From Siniperca chuatsi (lineage: Eukaryota; Chordata; Actinopteri; Centrarchiformes; Sinipercidae): a stretch of DNA of 64,000 nucleotides. The translations under genes and the position numbers were made by a program. This document shows, piece by piece, positions 50,347 to 62,172 of the stretch (positions are counted from its first letter, which is position 1; every line of letters starts with the position of its first letter). The stretch lies in assembly GCF_020085105.1 (NCBI RefSeq), contig NC_058063.1, forward strand, positions 591,001 to 655,000, read 5' to 3'. The notes below the pieces were generated by a model. It saw only the letters and a program-made list of their open reading frames with translations, did not search any database and was not told the origin of the DNA.

Positions 50347-50619
50347 ACACTTTTGCACACCACTTTAATGCAGATATTAGACACAAACAAAATGCTGGCA
50401 GCAGGGTGTCGAATGATATTGTCCGCACTGGAATATTCTCTGCAAGACTGTTGTTCATCAACTTCTGTTTTGCAATAAACACCATTATTTCCCATACATT
50501 TTTTGAGATACTAGCCCAACTTTCTTTGAACACCCCCCTGGTGCAATTGGATTCTATAATTTCTGACAGAGACCTCAAACAGTTTTTATGTGGTACTTTG
50601 TCTCCAGCACCAGCACCCT

Positions 50620-50890
50620 GAGCCCCCTGCTATTCACCCTCATGATTCACAATTCCACTGCCAGACCCAGCTTCAAAAACATCTTTAAAGTCTGCTGATA
50701 ACACGATGACGATGGTGGGCTGATTCTCCAACAATGACAAACTTTTGACAACCTGGTGCATGAAGAACAATGTTATGCTAAATGTGGACAAGACAGAGGA
50801 GACTATAGTTCACATCACATTACCATGCATTATGGCTTGCTTGGTGTGGAAGCTGCACTGTCTACGATCAGAACATCATAGGCTACTCCC
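50620..50890 (+). pseudogene. LINE reverse transcriptase fragment (Rex-like)
   Basis: The plus strand reads LSPLLFTLMIH, then, across a stop and frame break, the remains of an ADD-type active site and TTWCMKNNVMLNVDKTEE. Degenerate. Confidence 0.5.
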
Positions 50891-51233
50891 TCACCCAGTA
50901 TATGAAAATGACTAAAGGTGAAAATACACACCGCTATGTTATTCTATTGAAAGCATCAATTTAACATGGAAGTTCGTTGAGGATACCAAGAAGCTCTCCC
51001 GACAGTTTTCTCTCTTAGGTAGCCCTCACTCTCAAAAATGTTGGAGACCCATAATTAAAAGAGGCTCCTGTCATCCTTCCCATGCTCTCTTCTCCCCTGT
51101 GGAAGAAGAATTTACAACACCTGTCCACAGGAGGCTTTTAAAAAAGTTAATATAGAAAAAAGAAAGAAAATACAATACAGGTACAAATACAATGCAGGTA
51201 TAAAAATATAATACAATAAAAATACAGGTGTGT

Positions 51234-51542
51234 CTATACAGGTGTATTAGGTTGAAAACAATGTTGTTTCTGTTTTAGCCATGATTTAACACCTCTATTG
51301 AAAACATTAAAATTGTGTGGCATTTTCAACTCTGTGTAAACAGTTCCAAAGTTTTGCTCCTTTAACACAGACCTTAATGAGGTTTTGTGCATTGTAATGC
51401 GACAGTTACCATTTATTGATGCCTGTGTGCTGACTCTACTGGAGTCTACAAATTCATTAAGCAGGGATGGAGCATGACCATTTAGGCATTTAAAAATAAG
51501 CTCTAGGTTGGAATAACTTCTGAAGCTTTCAAAGCTAAACAT
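51234..51542 (-). pseudogene. LINE reverse transcriptase C-terminal fragment, minus strand
   Basis: The minus frame NLELIFKCLNGHAPSLLNEF, with a later FNVFNRGVKSWLKQ, resembles the C-terminal end of fish LINE pol proteins. It is opposite in orientation to its neighbours, so it is a separate insertion. Confidence 0.5.
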
Positions 51543-51783
51543 AGTGTTTCTCCAAGATGTGACAGTGGTGCCACTGTTGTTTGGTTATACAGTATAGTGA
51601 TGCAATGGCTTTTATAGTTGATTTTGAGGCTTGTGACCAGGAAGTGATGCAGTATGATAGGTGTGAGAATATCATGGCATGCATGTAGAGCTGGGCTGTA
51701 CTGAGTGGCAGATACTTTCTGATTAGTCTGAAACAGCTGAGATTTGATTTAACTTTTTTTGCAGATATTATTTACTTGTTTAT

Positions 51784-52060
51784 TCAATTCAATTTTATTT
51801 ATATAGTGGCAATTCATAATAGAAGTTATCTCATTGCACTTTTCCTATAGAGCAGGTCTAGACTCTTTATAATATTAATTACAGAGACCCAACAAATCCC
51901 ACCATGAGCAAGTATTTAGCAACAGTGGCAAGAAAAAAACTTCCTTTTAACAGGCAGAAACCTTGGACAGAACCAGACTCAATGGTGGGCAGCCATCCGC
52001 CGCTGCCATGTTAGGTTTTGAGAGAGAGGGGGGGGGGTTGGGGGAAGGGGATAGGGTTAG
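51784..52060 (+). repeat. Dispersed teleost repeat ('ttcaattcaattttattta' family)
   Basis: Phrases 'attcaattcaattttattt', 'tagagcaggtctagactc' and 'caggcagaaaccttggacag' identify a repeat found in many teleosts, ending in a G-rich low-complexity stretch (52025-52060). Confidence 0.6.
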
Positions 52061-52084
52061 GGAGGCACAATGCAAAGACCACGT

Positions 52085-53210
52085 AGAATTTTATTTTTTA
52101 AAATAAATTTGAAAATTACAAATGACCTTTTAATTGCATTAGACAACGGGCTAGTCTCTGTACTTATCTTGTTAGATCTTAGTGCTGCATTCAACACCAT
52201 TGACCATCACATCCTATTACAGAGACTGGAACATTCAATTGGCATTAATGGAACCGCACTAAGCTGGTTTAAATCCTATCTATCAAATCAATCTCAGTTT
52301 GTACATGTTAATGGTCCTCCGTGTACGCCAAAGGTAGTCACGGAGTTCCACAAGGTTCTGTGCTTTAACCGATTCTATTCCCCTTATATATGCTTCCTTT
52401 AGGCAATATTATTAGGAAACACTACATAAATTTTCATTGTTATGTGGATGATACCCAATTATATCTATCGATCAAGCCAGATGAAACTAACCAGTTAGCT
52501 AAACTTCAAGCATGCTTTAAGGACATAAAAACCTGGATGACCTGCAATTTTCTGATGTTAAACTCTGACAAAACTGAAGTTATTGTACTTGGCCCCAAAC
52601 ACCTCCGAGACACATTATCTAAAGATATAGTTGCTCTAGATGCCATTGCCCTGGCCTCCAGCACCACTGTAAGGAACCTCAGAGTTATCTTTGATCAAGA
52701 TTTATCCTTTAACTCCCACATGAAACAAACTTCAAGGACTGCCTTCTTTCACCTATGTAACATTGCAAAAATCAGGTGCATCCTGTCTCAAAATTATGCC
52801 GAAAAACTAATCCATGCATTTTTTACTTCTAGGCTGGACTAATGCAATTCCTTATTATCAGGCTGCCCAAATAAGTCACTTAAGACTCTCCAGTTGATCC
52901 AGAATGTTGCGGCACGAGTACTGACAAGAACTAGGAAAAGAGATCTCCAATATTAGCTTCTCTGCACTAGCTCCCTGTAAAATCCAGAATAGAATTTAAA
53001 ATCCTTCTCCTCACCTACAAAGCTCTTAATGGGCAGGCACCATCATATCTTAAAGAGCTCATAATACCTTATTACCCGACTAGAACACTGTGCTCCCAGA
53101 ATGCAGGGTTACTTGTGGTTCCTAGAGTCTCCAAAAGTAGAATGGGAGCCAGAGCCTTCAGTTATCAAACTCCTCTCCTGTGGAATCAGGTCCCAGTTTA
53201 TTTCTAAATA
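52085..53210 (+). pseudogene. L2-like LINE reverse transcriptase, broken
   Basis: Frames read LILLDLSAAFNTIDHHILL (fingers/palm), WFKSYLSNQSQFVHVNG, then, after a gap, FHCYVDDTQLYLSIKP (catalytic YVDD) and MLNSDKTEVIVLG. Further broken pieces run to about 53200 (SLKTLQLIQNVAARVLTRTR). This order fits the L2 clade. Several stops and a frameshift near 52360-52390. Confidence 0.75.
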
Positions 53211-54820
53211 AACAAAAGCACATGGCTAATTATGCACGATGACGTAACTGAAATCACTGTCACTAGTTGGAGAAATGGAGCGTTGCGCGCAGCGGTAGAC
53301 CTAATATTGCGATGGTAATGAGGCGTAAAACAAGCTATTCAGATTTTCTTCATGGACGCACATGGATGGTTGTTTCGATGGTGGTCTAAGGTGTGAAGCC
53401 GAGTGGTGTAGTCAGGTAAGTTATCGAGCATCAGTTCCCACAGTTCCTTAGTGTCCCAATCAGCTGGGAAAAGTGGTTGGAAACCAGCAGGGAGGCAGGG
53501 CCCGCTAATTATAGTTCATAAATATTTTCCAATGGTAATGGTGTATTTATACCTAATGAATCAACATATTTCATCAAATAACCTACTGTACAATTCACAA
53601 AGACAACACAGATCTGCAGCCTAACAATGGCATGCACTTTTCATGGATGCATTGCTTGTCTGGCTTTACATTTCATTGATTTGTTAACTTTGATCTTATT
53701 GGCTATGCAAAACAGGAGGAAGGACTCATTTCCATAAGAAAAAATGTGAAAAGTGGCATTTTGGACAGGTTTTTGACGGCGTGAAAAAAGGCATTTTAAT
53801 GTACCTCACCAGAAAAAAGCAGGTGTTTTTAAAGGTGTTCACAGCGTAAAAAGCGGCATTTCACCGTTACGCGGCTGTCGCTTAGTCGTAGAGCGAGTTG
53901 AGCAAGCAGAGTTGAGAGATGCACCAGATTCAGTGTTCCTCCGTTTCAGCGAATACGCTTTCAATCAGTACACCTAACACTGCTAGTGCAATACTACTAC
54001 CAATAGCACTATACATAGCAGTATAAAACGTTATTTTTCCAGGCACCTTATCAATATCATACTAAGCAATCAGAATAACAGGCAAATAGTAGTAAGTAAA
54101 TAATAGTGACAAAGATTAATAAAATTGATCTGAATTTATTGAAGTAATATATACTTATTATATCTTATAGTGTAATTGTTATTCATTGGTATTGTACTAT
54201 AAACACAGCACCATTTTTGGGTCGAACTGTCACCACTGTTCATTGCAACAATACCCCCCAAAAATCTAAATTGGTTTATATTATGCCTCAAAACCAGATC
54301 TCACTTCTAAAGTACAGTTAGTGGCTTGTTGCTTTAAGGAGTGTCCACTGAACTTCAAAGTTTACTGAGCATTTAAATTTAGTTGTGCTAAAAGATACAT
54401 TTTAATTTTAAAAGTAACACAAATCTTAATAAAAATGATTAATGATTAAACTGTATCTCATCAAAAGTCTGAACTGGCTCTTTTGTTTTGTATCATATTC
54501 CCGTTAGTCAGGCAGGATGCGTAATTGCACAGCTAATTTTCATCTTTGTATGCTAAAATCAACTGTATTTCTTTCTAGATATTACATTTTTTGCCATTGT
54601 ATCAGTAAATTTATGTTAAATTTAACTCAGCAGTCATCCGTATCTCACACATCCAACAACCACCAACAGGTTTATAATCTACAGATGTAAACTTCAGGGT
54701 CACTAACCATTTCCAAAGTTGAGCCCTTCTGGCATCAGTGCTTAACATTCTCTAGAAATGCTGGGATTGTGTCATGGTACAGCTGTACCATTCCTAGTGT
54801 TCCTTTGTGTCTGTCCCCCG
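53211..54820. other. Intergenic, no gene recognised
   Basis: AT-rich sequence with no recognisable domain, RNA gene or clear repeat family. A stretch near 53740-53880 holds repeated 'aaagtggcatttt/aaagcggcattt' words that may be part of a decayed repeat. Confidence 0.4.
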
Positions 54821-54829
54821 TTAGTCTCC

Positions 54830-54853
54830 TTGTGTGTGTGTGTGTGTGTGTAT
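54830..54853. repeat. (TG)n microsatellite
   Basis: About 11 TG units. Confidence 0.9.
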
Positions 54854-56290
54854 GCTGTGGGGTGCGGCCTCCGAGGTACTGCTGCTCACCTGTTCCCCAT
54901 CCACGATCACACCTGACAGTATATCTACCTGGCTTTTCTCACCAGTCTTTGCCAAATTGTCCGTTTACCTCAGTAGTATAACTCTTTGGCTCTTGTCGGC
55001 CCTGTTAAGTAATTACCTGCAACTTATCAGAACGCCTGATTAACTTCCTGTGCCCAGGTTTGCGCGTGCCTCCACATTGCCCACCGGCTTTTCAGGAGGA
55101 CTTCACCACAGTTCTCACCTGCCTTGTCTCGGACTGCATTCCTGCCTCAGCCTGCCTGCTGGCTGTCTCCAGTCCACCGGCTTCCAGCCTTACCTCCACA
55201 CTCCTGGTTCCTCATTGTGTGTTCTTCTAAAGAAATGGAACCTACTACTGCACACTCGCTGTCCTGTTGTGTAAACCATCCCTGGTATACCATAACAGAT
55301 TGTGTTGTAAAGATTACGGTAGATATCAGCAGAAGACCTGTAATTATAGACAGGTTGTTGACAGATTCTCTAAAATGGGATAGCACCTCACTAGGATATA
55401 AGTAAGGATCTCTCACACAGTAAAAAATCTACTTCATCAAAATACTGTGCATCATTTTTCTATCTCTCCCTGTGGTTCCTCCTCATGGACTGAAAGATGA
55501 ACTGAAGTAGTGCAAGTTGGCCCAAAGATGGCACTCACACCAAAATAGTGACATCACAGTTACCCACAGCCACCCTGTGGTGAACTAACAACAATTAACA
55601 GCAGCTCTTAAAAAAAATTCCTAATGGAGTTTCACAAACAATCAGCACCATCTCTAACAAAAGTAGGTTCCCAACACACTTTAAGAATGAGAGGTGTCTT
55701 CTATCCTCACTTACCTAGTGTTCTTATGTAGCCTCCCACAGACGTCAGTGCTATCAATAGATTTAGGGAAAGACCATGCACCCCTACAGCCCAAGAACGC
55801 AAGCTCTTACTGCTGGCCAGGTTACACCGGTCTTCACATTGGCTGAATCAAACAGAGCAAAGCAAAATCAGTCACAATAACATAATAAGTGTACATACCA
55901 TTACTGACAAGCATTTAGGAATTGGTGTAAAACTATGTAACCCAATAAAGTGTAACAGGTTGGTTTGGTTAGTGAGGAAAAAGAAGGAAAAAGGAGCCAT
56001 GCACAAGTCAAGTGTTTAGGTGTAGAGATGCAGAAACATATAAGGCAGCAGTCCTTCCCCCCAGCTGCTTTGTGGACACACAGGACAGCAACTGCTGCAT
56101 TGGCTCTGATCACTGTTGCTCATTACATCCCAGTGCTGTTTGTCAGGTCTTTATCTGTACACAACAACGGTCATACTACAGTAAAATTGTGTGTTTTACA
56201 TGTACTAGACAAGTTAAAAATTATAGTCTTTCATTATGAGGTTAAGCTATTGTAACAATGCAATTTGTGGAAACACTGACATATCTTACT
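54854..56290. other. Intergenic, C/T-rich segment then AT-rich DNA, no gene recognised
   Basis: Between 54,870 and 55,240 the plus strand is C/T-rich ('cctgcctcagcctgcctgct'), a composition seen in some fish retroelement termini, but no paired LTR or coding remnant is visible. The rest is unassigned. Confidence 0.35.
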
Positions 56291-56294
56291 GACA

Positions 56295-56470
56295 GCAGTG
56301 GAGGAAGTACTCAGATACTTTACTTAAGTAAAAATAACAATAGCACAATGTAAAAATACTCAAAATTCTAACTTTGTAAAAATATGAATGTCTTACCAGA
56401 AAAATGTACTAAAGTATCAAAAGTAAAAGTACTTATTATACAGAATAGCCCATTTCAGAGTGTAAAATTG
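56295..56470. repeat. hAT-like non-autonomous element ('cagtggtgg' family), copy 2
   Basis: Starts 'cagtggaggaagtactcag' and continues 'ctttacttaagtaaaaataa'. Shares its terminus with the copy at 20640-20828 in inverse orientation. Confidence 0.5.
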
Positions 56471-56639
56471 AGTCCCAAAGGTCCCGAAAGAAGATATTTC
56501 TTTAATCTTGTTGCACACAAATTAGTTTTCTTGTGGGACAAGTTGCAACTTTTCCTTCCTTTTAGTACATGGTGACCTCATGTAAATCCCAGCATAGCTT
56601 TCCACAATTCCAGCCTGAATAATTACAAGTTTTTCAGGG

Positions 56640-56640
<1 letters not shown>

Positions 56641-56675
<35 letters not shown>
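56641..56675. repeat. (TA)n microsatellite
   Basis: About 16 TA units just before an L2 fragment. Confidence 0.9.
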
Positions 56676-56677
<2 letters not shown>

Positions 56678-56689
56678 ATACATATATAC

Positions 56690-56945
56690 AAGATATGATC
56701 AATCTGTCTTTATTAACAGGCTATGTACCTATAGACCTATATCTAACCTTCCCTTTCTCTTTAAGATCTTTGAGAAAGCAGTCACCAATCAGTTGTGTGA
56801 CTTTCTACATAACAATAGTTTATTTGAGGATTTTCAGTCAGGAGTGCATCACAGCACAGAGACAGCACTGGTGCACTTACCTTCTAATTGCATCAGACAA
56901 TGGACTTGTTTATGTACTTGTCTTGTTAGAGCTTATGCTGCATTA
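56690..56945 (+). pseudogene. L2-like LINE reverse transcriptase fragment, second copy
   Basis: The plus strand carries, across frame breaks, RPISNLPF, FEKAVTNQLCDFLHNNSL, then 'gcatcagacaatggacttg', which matches the start of the 52.1 kb copy. It is thus an independent L2 insertion covering the region just N-terminal to that copy. Confidence 0.65.
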
Positions 56946-57015
56946 CAGTCAAAGTCGGAGGTTGGAATTTTCCAGTTGAAATTTCTGACTTCCAAGCATC
57001 CCAGGTGCACAACGT

Positions 57016-57400
57016 TGTAATGGCAAGAACAAACAGACTCTCTAATATAATAACATACAGATATTATTATAATTGTTTGGCGTCAATACTTCATTTGTGT
57101 ATGATTGTTTGGACTGAGAGATGAGAACAGTACACTGATAATGATGACATGGAACTACAAATTATCCTATTGACTACTATGTCCAGACTTCAGGGACACT
57201 CTTCTCCCCGGGTTGAGGAGTCTTACCCTGAAGACTGGATAAATAACTGATGCTCTTTTTCCTCTGTACTCATTCAGAGCAGATTATACTGATGTATGTT
57301 TTTGCTGCTGTAAGTCCGTCTGCAGACGCTTGAAGTAAACCTACAGAAAGACAAGTGATTGCCTTGAGTGTTTCTTTATTCCGAAAGAATTGCCACTACA
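57016..57400 (+). repeat. Probable 5' LTR of the endogenous retrovirus
   Basis: Bounded by TGTA (57016) and TACA (57397-57400), as retroviral LTRs are. A TATA-like ggataaataac (57237-57246) and an AATAAA-like aagtaaacc near 57330 give a plausible U3-R-U5 layout. The sequence right after it, from 57404 (tggcattgttgtcat), is in primer-binding-site position. The 3' LTR lies outside the window, so boundaries are unconfirmed. Confidence 0.5.
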
Positions 57401-58066
57401 ATTTGGCATTGTTGTCATTTTCACTCGTGTGAGAGGACTTGGGCGCTCGGAGCGGCAGGTTAAGATCGTGCGCGGCTAGAGTCTGGGACTCTTTACCTCA
57501 ACCTCCCCGGCAAGGAAGGGTGGAGACGAGGGGGCCTGCTGCCTTGGGTGTCCAAGGCTCGCTCACCGCTTACCATAACCGAGGAGTGAATGTGTCAGAC
57601 AGGGTATTTCTTACAGACCGGTTCTTTTCTGCAATTCTTTTCTACACACTCATTTGGTTCCCTCTTGGGTTATTTAAAGATTTGTAGTTTGGAACTCATC
57701 TTTAAAAAGAGGAGGAGTGAATGTGTGAAAGGGAAAATAAAAAGACAAAAAAAAACAAACAAAACATAAAATAATTAAAAAACTGAGTGGATGATGTGGG
57801 AAGGCAATAAAAACAGGCCGCTCTAAGAGGCATTGAAGGGTTAATATTATTTTATTATCTTTTTTGGGGTTGGTTCTCAAGGAAGTTTGTAAACTATCTA
57901 ACTGTCTTTCCCCTAGCAGCCAGCTTCAAGGTCCTTTTTTTCTTTCCTCTTAATTGTGGCAGAAGCGCTCCTAAGAATCCAGCCAAAATATTAAAAAGCA
58001 CAAAGAGGCCATTTAAAACACCAAACAAAGTTATTATAGTTGGGGAATCCGGGTTAAAAAATAAAT
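57401..58066 (+). other. Retroviral leader (primer-binding site to gag)
   Basis: Long untranslated leader between the putative LTR and gag. It starts with a TGG trinucleotide at 57404, where a tRNA primer would pair; the tRNA could not be identified. Packaging and splice-donor signals are expected here but I could not pin them down. Confidence 0.45.
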
Positions 58067-59054
58067 ATGGGTTCTAACAGTAGCAAAACTTCTGGGAATG
58101 AAAGATCAAAACTGATATCACCTATGTTGAAATCCCCTAATATAAACTACATGATTACCAATTATGGTAAGCACAGCATTGACCAGCTGGACATCTGGGT
58201 AAAGGAATTTGGTTTTCCATCAACCGGCAGCTTCTCTCTCAGACAGATAGAGATATTAAAAGGCAAATTAGAAGAGAAAGAACAAGTCACTCAAAAGAAA
58301 AAAAAAGCAATTTAAAGCAGGGCATTCGCCACACAGTTACTGGCCTTCTGCCAACAGTTCAGACCCACCACCATCGAGCTACAGAGACTGTTAGGAACTC
58401 AGATGGGCACAACCTGGTCGAGAGTGGCGGGGGGCTTTCCTACAGCGGATATAAGGCTGAAACAGACAGAGTGGGACCATGCTGATAACACACCGTATAA
58501 GCAGGCTGTCACTGACCTCTGTGACAAAATAAAGACTCTTTTTCCCCTGAGAATGGATTTGGGAAAGATAACAGCCTGAAAACAAAAGGATGGTGAGACG
58601 GTAGTAGAGTATTTGGCCAGGCTCACAGAGATCCATAATACACACAGTGGACTGAAAAAGCCTGAAGCTGTGGGGGGTAATAATACAATCACCCCCTGGG
58701 AAGTACATCTACGTGACCGTTTCATCAATGGCATCCACCCTGAGATTGTGGACATGGTGAAACGCGATTGCGTGACCTGGGAGTATGGTAACCTGGAGAC
58801 CATAGAGAGACACGCTATCCATGCAGAAAAATTCCTCAAAGATGAGCAAAGGAAGAAAAGTACGCAGCTGACGGACAGATTACAGATGGCGCAGCTGAGG
58901 GCATATGAGAATCAGAACAGAGGCCGAGACCAAGGCCGACGGGGGGTGTGGAGGAAGAGGAAGAGGACGAGGAAGGAATGACGCTTGTTTCAAATGTGGC
59001 AAAATGGGACATTGGGCAAAAGATTGGCCCAAGAATCACAAGCAGGCTGACTGA
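58067..59054 (+). pseudogene. gag: Endogenous retroviral gag, broken
   Basis: Starts MGSNSSK; Gly-2 fits an N-myristoylated matrix domain. One frame carries matrix and capsid from 58067 to 58981, interrupted by TAA (58313-58315) and TGA (58577-58579). The capsid C-terminal part includes VVEYLARLTEIHNTHSG and LRDRFINGIHPEI. The nucleocapsid zinc knuckle (CFKCGKMGHWAKDW, about 58988-59029) lies in the next frame, after a G-run at about 58939-58945. Its fourth zinc ligand is Trp instead of Cys. A nucleocapsid rich in Arg-Gly precedes the knuckle. Gag ends at a TGA (59052-59054) in frame with protease. Gamma/epsilon-like by layout. Confidence 0.85.
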
Positions 59055-59903
59055 CTAGATGGGGTGTCGACGCCAGGTTGGGAAGGAGCTGGCTTGAACA
59101 CTGAACTGGAGACGACAGAGCATTCTTCACATCAGTTACGTAAGAGCACCCACACTGACACAAAAGAGCATGTGAACACACAAGACACAGACAACTGCCT
59201 GCATGAGACACCGACACACACACAGACATTGATAAGGGAGGCTATCTCTTACCTTGAGCACACACAAGCCACTGATGACAAAGCCCCAGCAGAGATATAC
59301 ACTGAATAGACACATGATGCATACAAACGCATGCCTGAACACACAATCAATGTTGCTGGAAAAGATATTGTTTTTCTTGTGGATTCTGGTGCGACTGATT
59401 CTGTCATCAGAGAGTCAGAATTTGCAGTCCTTCCAACGATGAGTGGCAGATTTGTGAGGACAGTGGGAGTTTCAGGAATGCCCCTGGTGGAAAGGTATAC
59501 CACACCATTGCCATGCAGTGAAGAAATTGAGAAACACTTTAAACATTCATTCTTGTTGTCTAAACGATGCCCGATCAACATTATCGGAAGAGATATGATG
59601 ATAAGATTAGGAATTATTCTGATTTCCACTCCCGAAGGCATCATTGTAGCCAGAATTTCTGACACTGCATCGCAATATGTGAAACACAGTAGCAGGGAGC
59701 TGATGTACTCTCATCAATGGAAACTGCCTCACACAGCTGCTGGCTCTGTAAATAACACTCTGATCACTGAGGTCAGAGCTCTCTTTTCAGACAACTATAC
59801 ACGAATAGACATCAAGTCGCCACAAGAGTTACACTGCACATCACATGTACATCTTGGGGTTGATAAACATTTTGAGGACACATGGTTCAGGCAAGACAAA
59901 TAG
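59055..59903 (+). pseudogene. pro: Retroviral pro: aspartic protease region
   Basis: Continues the gag knuckle frame past the TGA. A TAG at 59307-59309 interrupts it. The protease active site FLVDSGATDSVIR lies near 59370-59410 and IIGRDMMIRLGI near 59580-59615 is the conserved C-terminal protease segment. The frame ends at TAG 59901-59903. Confidence 0.85.
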
Positions 59904-60416
59904 AGAAACACACTAAAGCTGACCTGGTTGTACTGGAATGATAAAAGATGCACTGTCTCAGTAGCTTTCAATGATCCACTGTGTGAAGCTTTGTTTCAGG
60001 TCCCTAACACATATACTCATGTACCCCTGATCAAAGCAAAGCAGGATACATGGGAATGCTTGGGCCCTTGGACCAGGCGTTGTGAGGAAGCTGCTGGCTG
60101 GGTAAAGACATCAGACTCAGGTGTGGATTTTCACAACCAACTTCAGGTAGTCCGGAAAAGATTTTCAGCTATAGCAACAGGGGTAAGAAGCATTGAGCTC
60201 ATTCCAGATTCAGAGTTTTTAATGGCCAGTTTGGTAACATCAGATGATGAAATAAGTCATGACAAAAACATTTTTGTGAAAGACGTCTCAGAGTTAAATC
60301 AGGTACCATCATGCTTGTGGGCACAACACAAGTATGATGTAGGATTAATCAAAGATGCTGAGCCTGCAGTAATCAAACCAAAATCTTAATACAGGCCGTG
60401 TCAGAACCAATATCCT
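59904..60416 (+). pseudogene. Region between protease and reverse transcriptase
   Basis: Same frame as protease and RT. Open from 59904 to TAA at 60387-60389. The last part (LWAQHKYDVGLIKD) is the usual N-terminal start of a gamma-like RT. The preceding 100 or more residues, together with the protease-frame tail from about 59660, have no domain I recognise. Confidence 0.6.
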
Positions 60417-61262
60417 TTGAAGAAGGAAGCTGTTGACGGTATTAAACCGGTGTTTGATTCTCTTTTAAAAGCAGAAGTGATTATTCCATGCGCAAATTCT
60501 CCAGTCCGAACACCTATTTTCCCCGTACGGAAACTCCGATACGCCAGAGAACCACAGCAATGGAGATTCATGCAGGACCTGCAGGCGGTAAATGCAGCAG
60601 TACATGCAAGAGCACCCAATGTTCCCAACCCACACACAATACTCTCACAGGTGCCACCTGGGAGTAAGTGGTTTTCAGTTGTTGACCTGGCTAATGCTTT
60701 TTTCAGCATCCCAGTGGATCCTGACAGCCAGTATTGGTTTGCGGCCTTTTTTGAAGGTAAGAGTTTCACATTCACCAGACTTGTCCAAGGGTATTCGGAG
60801 AGTCCTGGAATCTTTAACGATGCGTTAAAAAACAATTTGGAAATGTTGAAATTGACAGAAGGAAGTGCGCTGCTACAGTATGTAGATGACCTTATGATCT
60901 GCTCAAAAACAAGAGAGGCTTGTGTAAAAGACACACTAGCTTTGCTCAATCACCTTGCAGAAAATGGCCACAAGGCTAGCTTGTCCAAGCTGCAATTTGT
61001 GTCTGAAAAGGTTGTATTCTTGGGTCATGTGATCTCAGCTGAGGGGAAGTCCCTATCACCCAAAAGAACCCAGGCAATTCAGCTCATCCCAAAGCCAGAA
61101 ACAAAGAAACAAGTTATGGCTGTCTTAGGGATGATGTCGTACTGTAGACAATGGGTTGCAAATTATGCACAGATTGAAGGCCCCCTTGCAGATATTGTAC
61201 ATGGGAGAGGTCTGACAGCGAAAGACAAAGTCCACTGGACACCAGAAGCGGTTGACTGTTGA
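60417..61262 (+). pseudogene. pol: Retroviral pol: reverse transcriptase
   Basis: 281 codons open, ending at TGA 61260-61262. Contains FMQDLQAVNAAV, FSVVDLANAFFSIPV with a catalytic Asp, LVQGYSESPGIF, the active site YVDDLM (60879-60896), and FLGHVISAEGKSLSPKR (RT thumb). It is in the protease frame, so the pol polyprotein was continuous from gag via stop-codon suppression. Confidence 0.92.
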
Positions 61263-62172
61263 CGAGAGGGGTGGGTTCATGACTTCTGTGCTATTACAAG
61301 AACATGGGGGGAGACTGAGACCAGTCGGCTATTTTTCCAGCAAACTTGACCCGGTAGCAGCTGGGCTGCCAAATTGTCTGAAGGCTGTGGTGGCTGCAGA
61401 GAAAGCTGTTATAGCCTCACGTGACATTGTGGGTTATGCTGATCTGACATTGTTGGTTCCACATGCTGTCTCAATGATATTGCTTGAACAGAAAACATCA
61501 CATCTCTCAACAGCCAGGTGGTTAAGATAAAACACCATATTGCTTGAAATGCCTAATATCACTGTTAAGAGATGTACAGTGCTTAACCCAGCAACTCTCT
61601 TCCCTACAGCGGCAGACGGCGAACCTCACGATTGTGTGGCAGTAATAACAGAGACTTGCTCCCCCAGACCAGATCTGCAGGAAACACCATTGATCAATCC
61701 AGAGCTGGAGCTGTTTGTTGACGGTTCAGCATCACGAGATCCAGCAACTGGTAAAAATCTTGCAGGGTTTGCAGTAACAACATTACATGAAACAATTCTG
61801 GCTAAACCACTCCCATCAAATTACTCAGCACAGGCAGCAGAGTTAGTTGCATTAACAGAAGCATGTAAATGTGCTAATGACCAAACTGTGAACATTTTCA
61901 CAGATAGCAGATATGCATGGGGAGTGGCGCATGACTTTGGAAAACTCTGGGCAAACAGAAACTTCCTTACATCCACAGGCAAACCCATTGCTCACATCAC
62001 ACACTGGTTGCTGAACTCTTGGATGCTGTGCTGTTGCCTAAGCAGATTGCCATTTGTAAATGTGAAGCACACACTAACAACCTTGATCCTATCTCACAGG
62101 GGAATGCCAGAGCGGATAAGGCAGCAAAAGCTGCTGCCAAACAAACACCGACCACTCAGTGTGTTGCAGTAA
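61252..62172 (+). pseudogene. pol: Retroviral pol: RT connection and RNase H, frameshifted
   Basis: Moves one base relative to RT near 61252. The connection reads FMTSVLLQEHGGRLRPVGYF. A TAA at 61528-61530 interrupts it. RNase H residues then appear in the same frame: LELFVDGSASRDP (Asp), AAELVALTEACK (Glu), NIFTDSRYAWG (Asp). Near 62019 the reading frame changes again. Confidence 0.85.

Noticed and set aside
60401..60949. 182-codon minus-strand frame
   Set aside because: It is antisense to the retroviral reverse transcriptase; the plus strand has the catalytic motifs.
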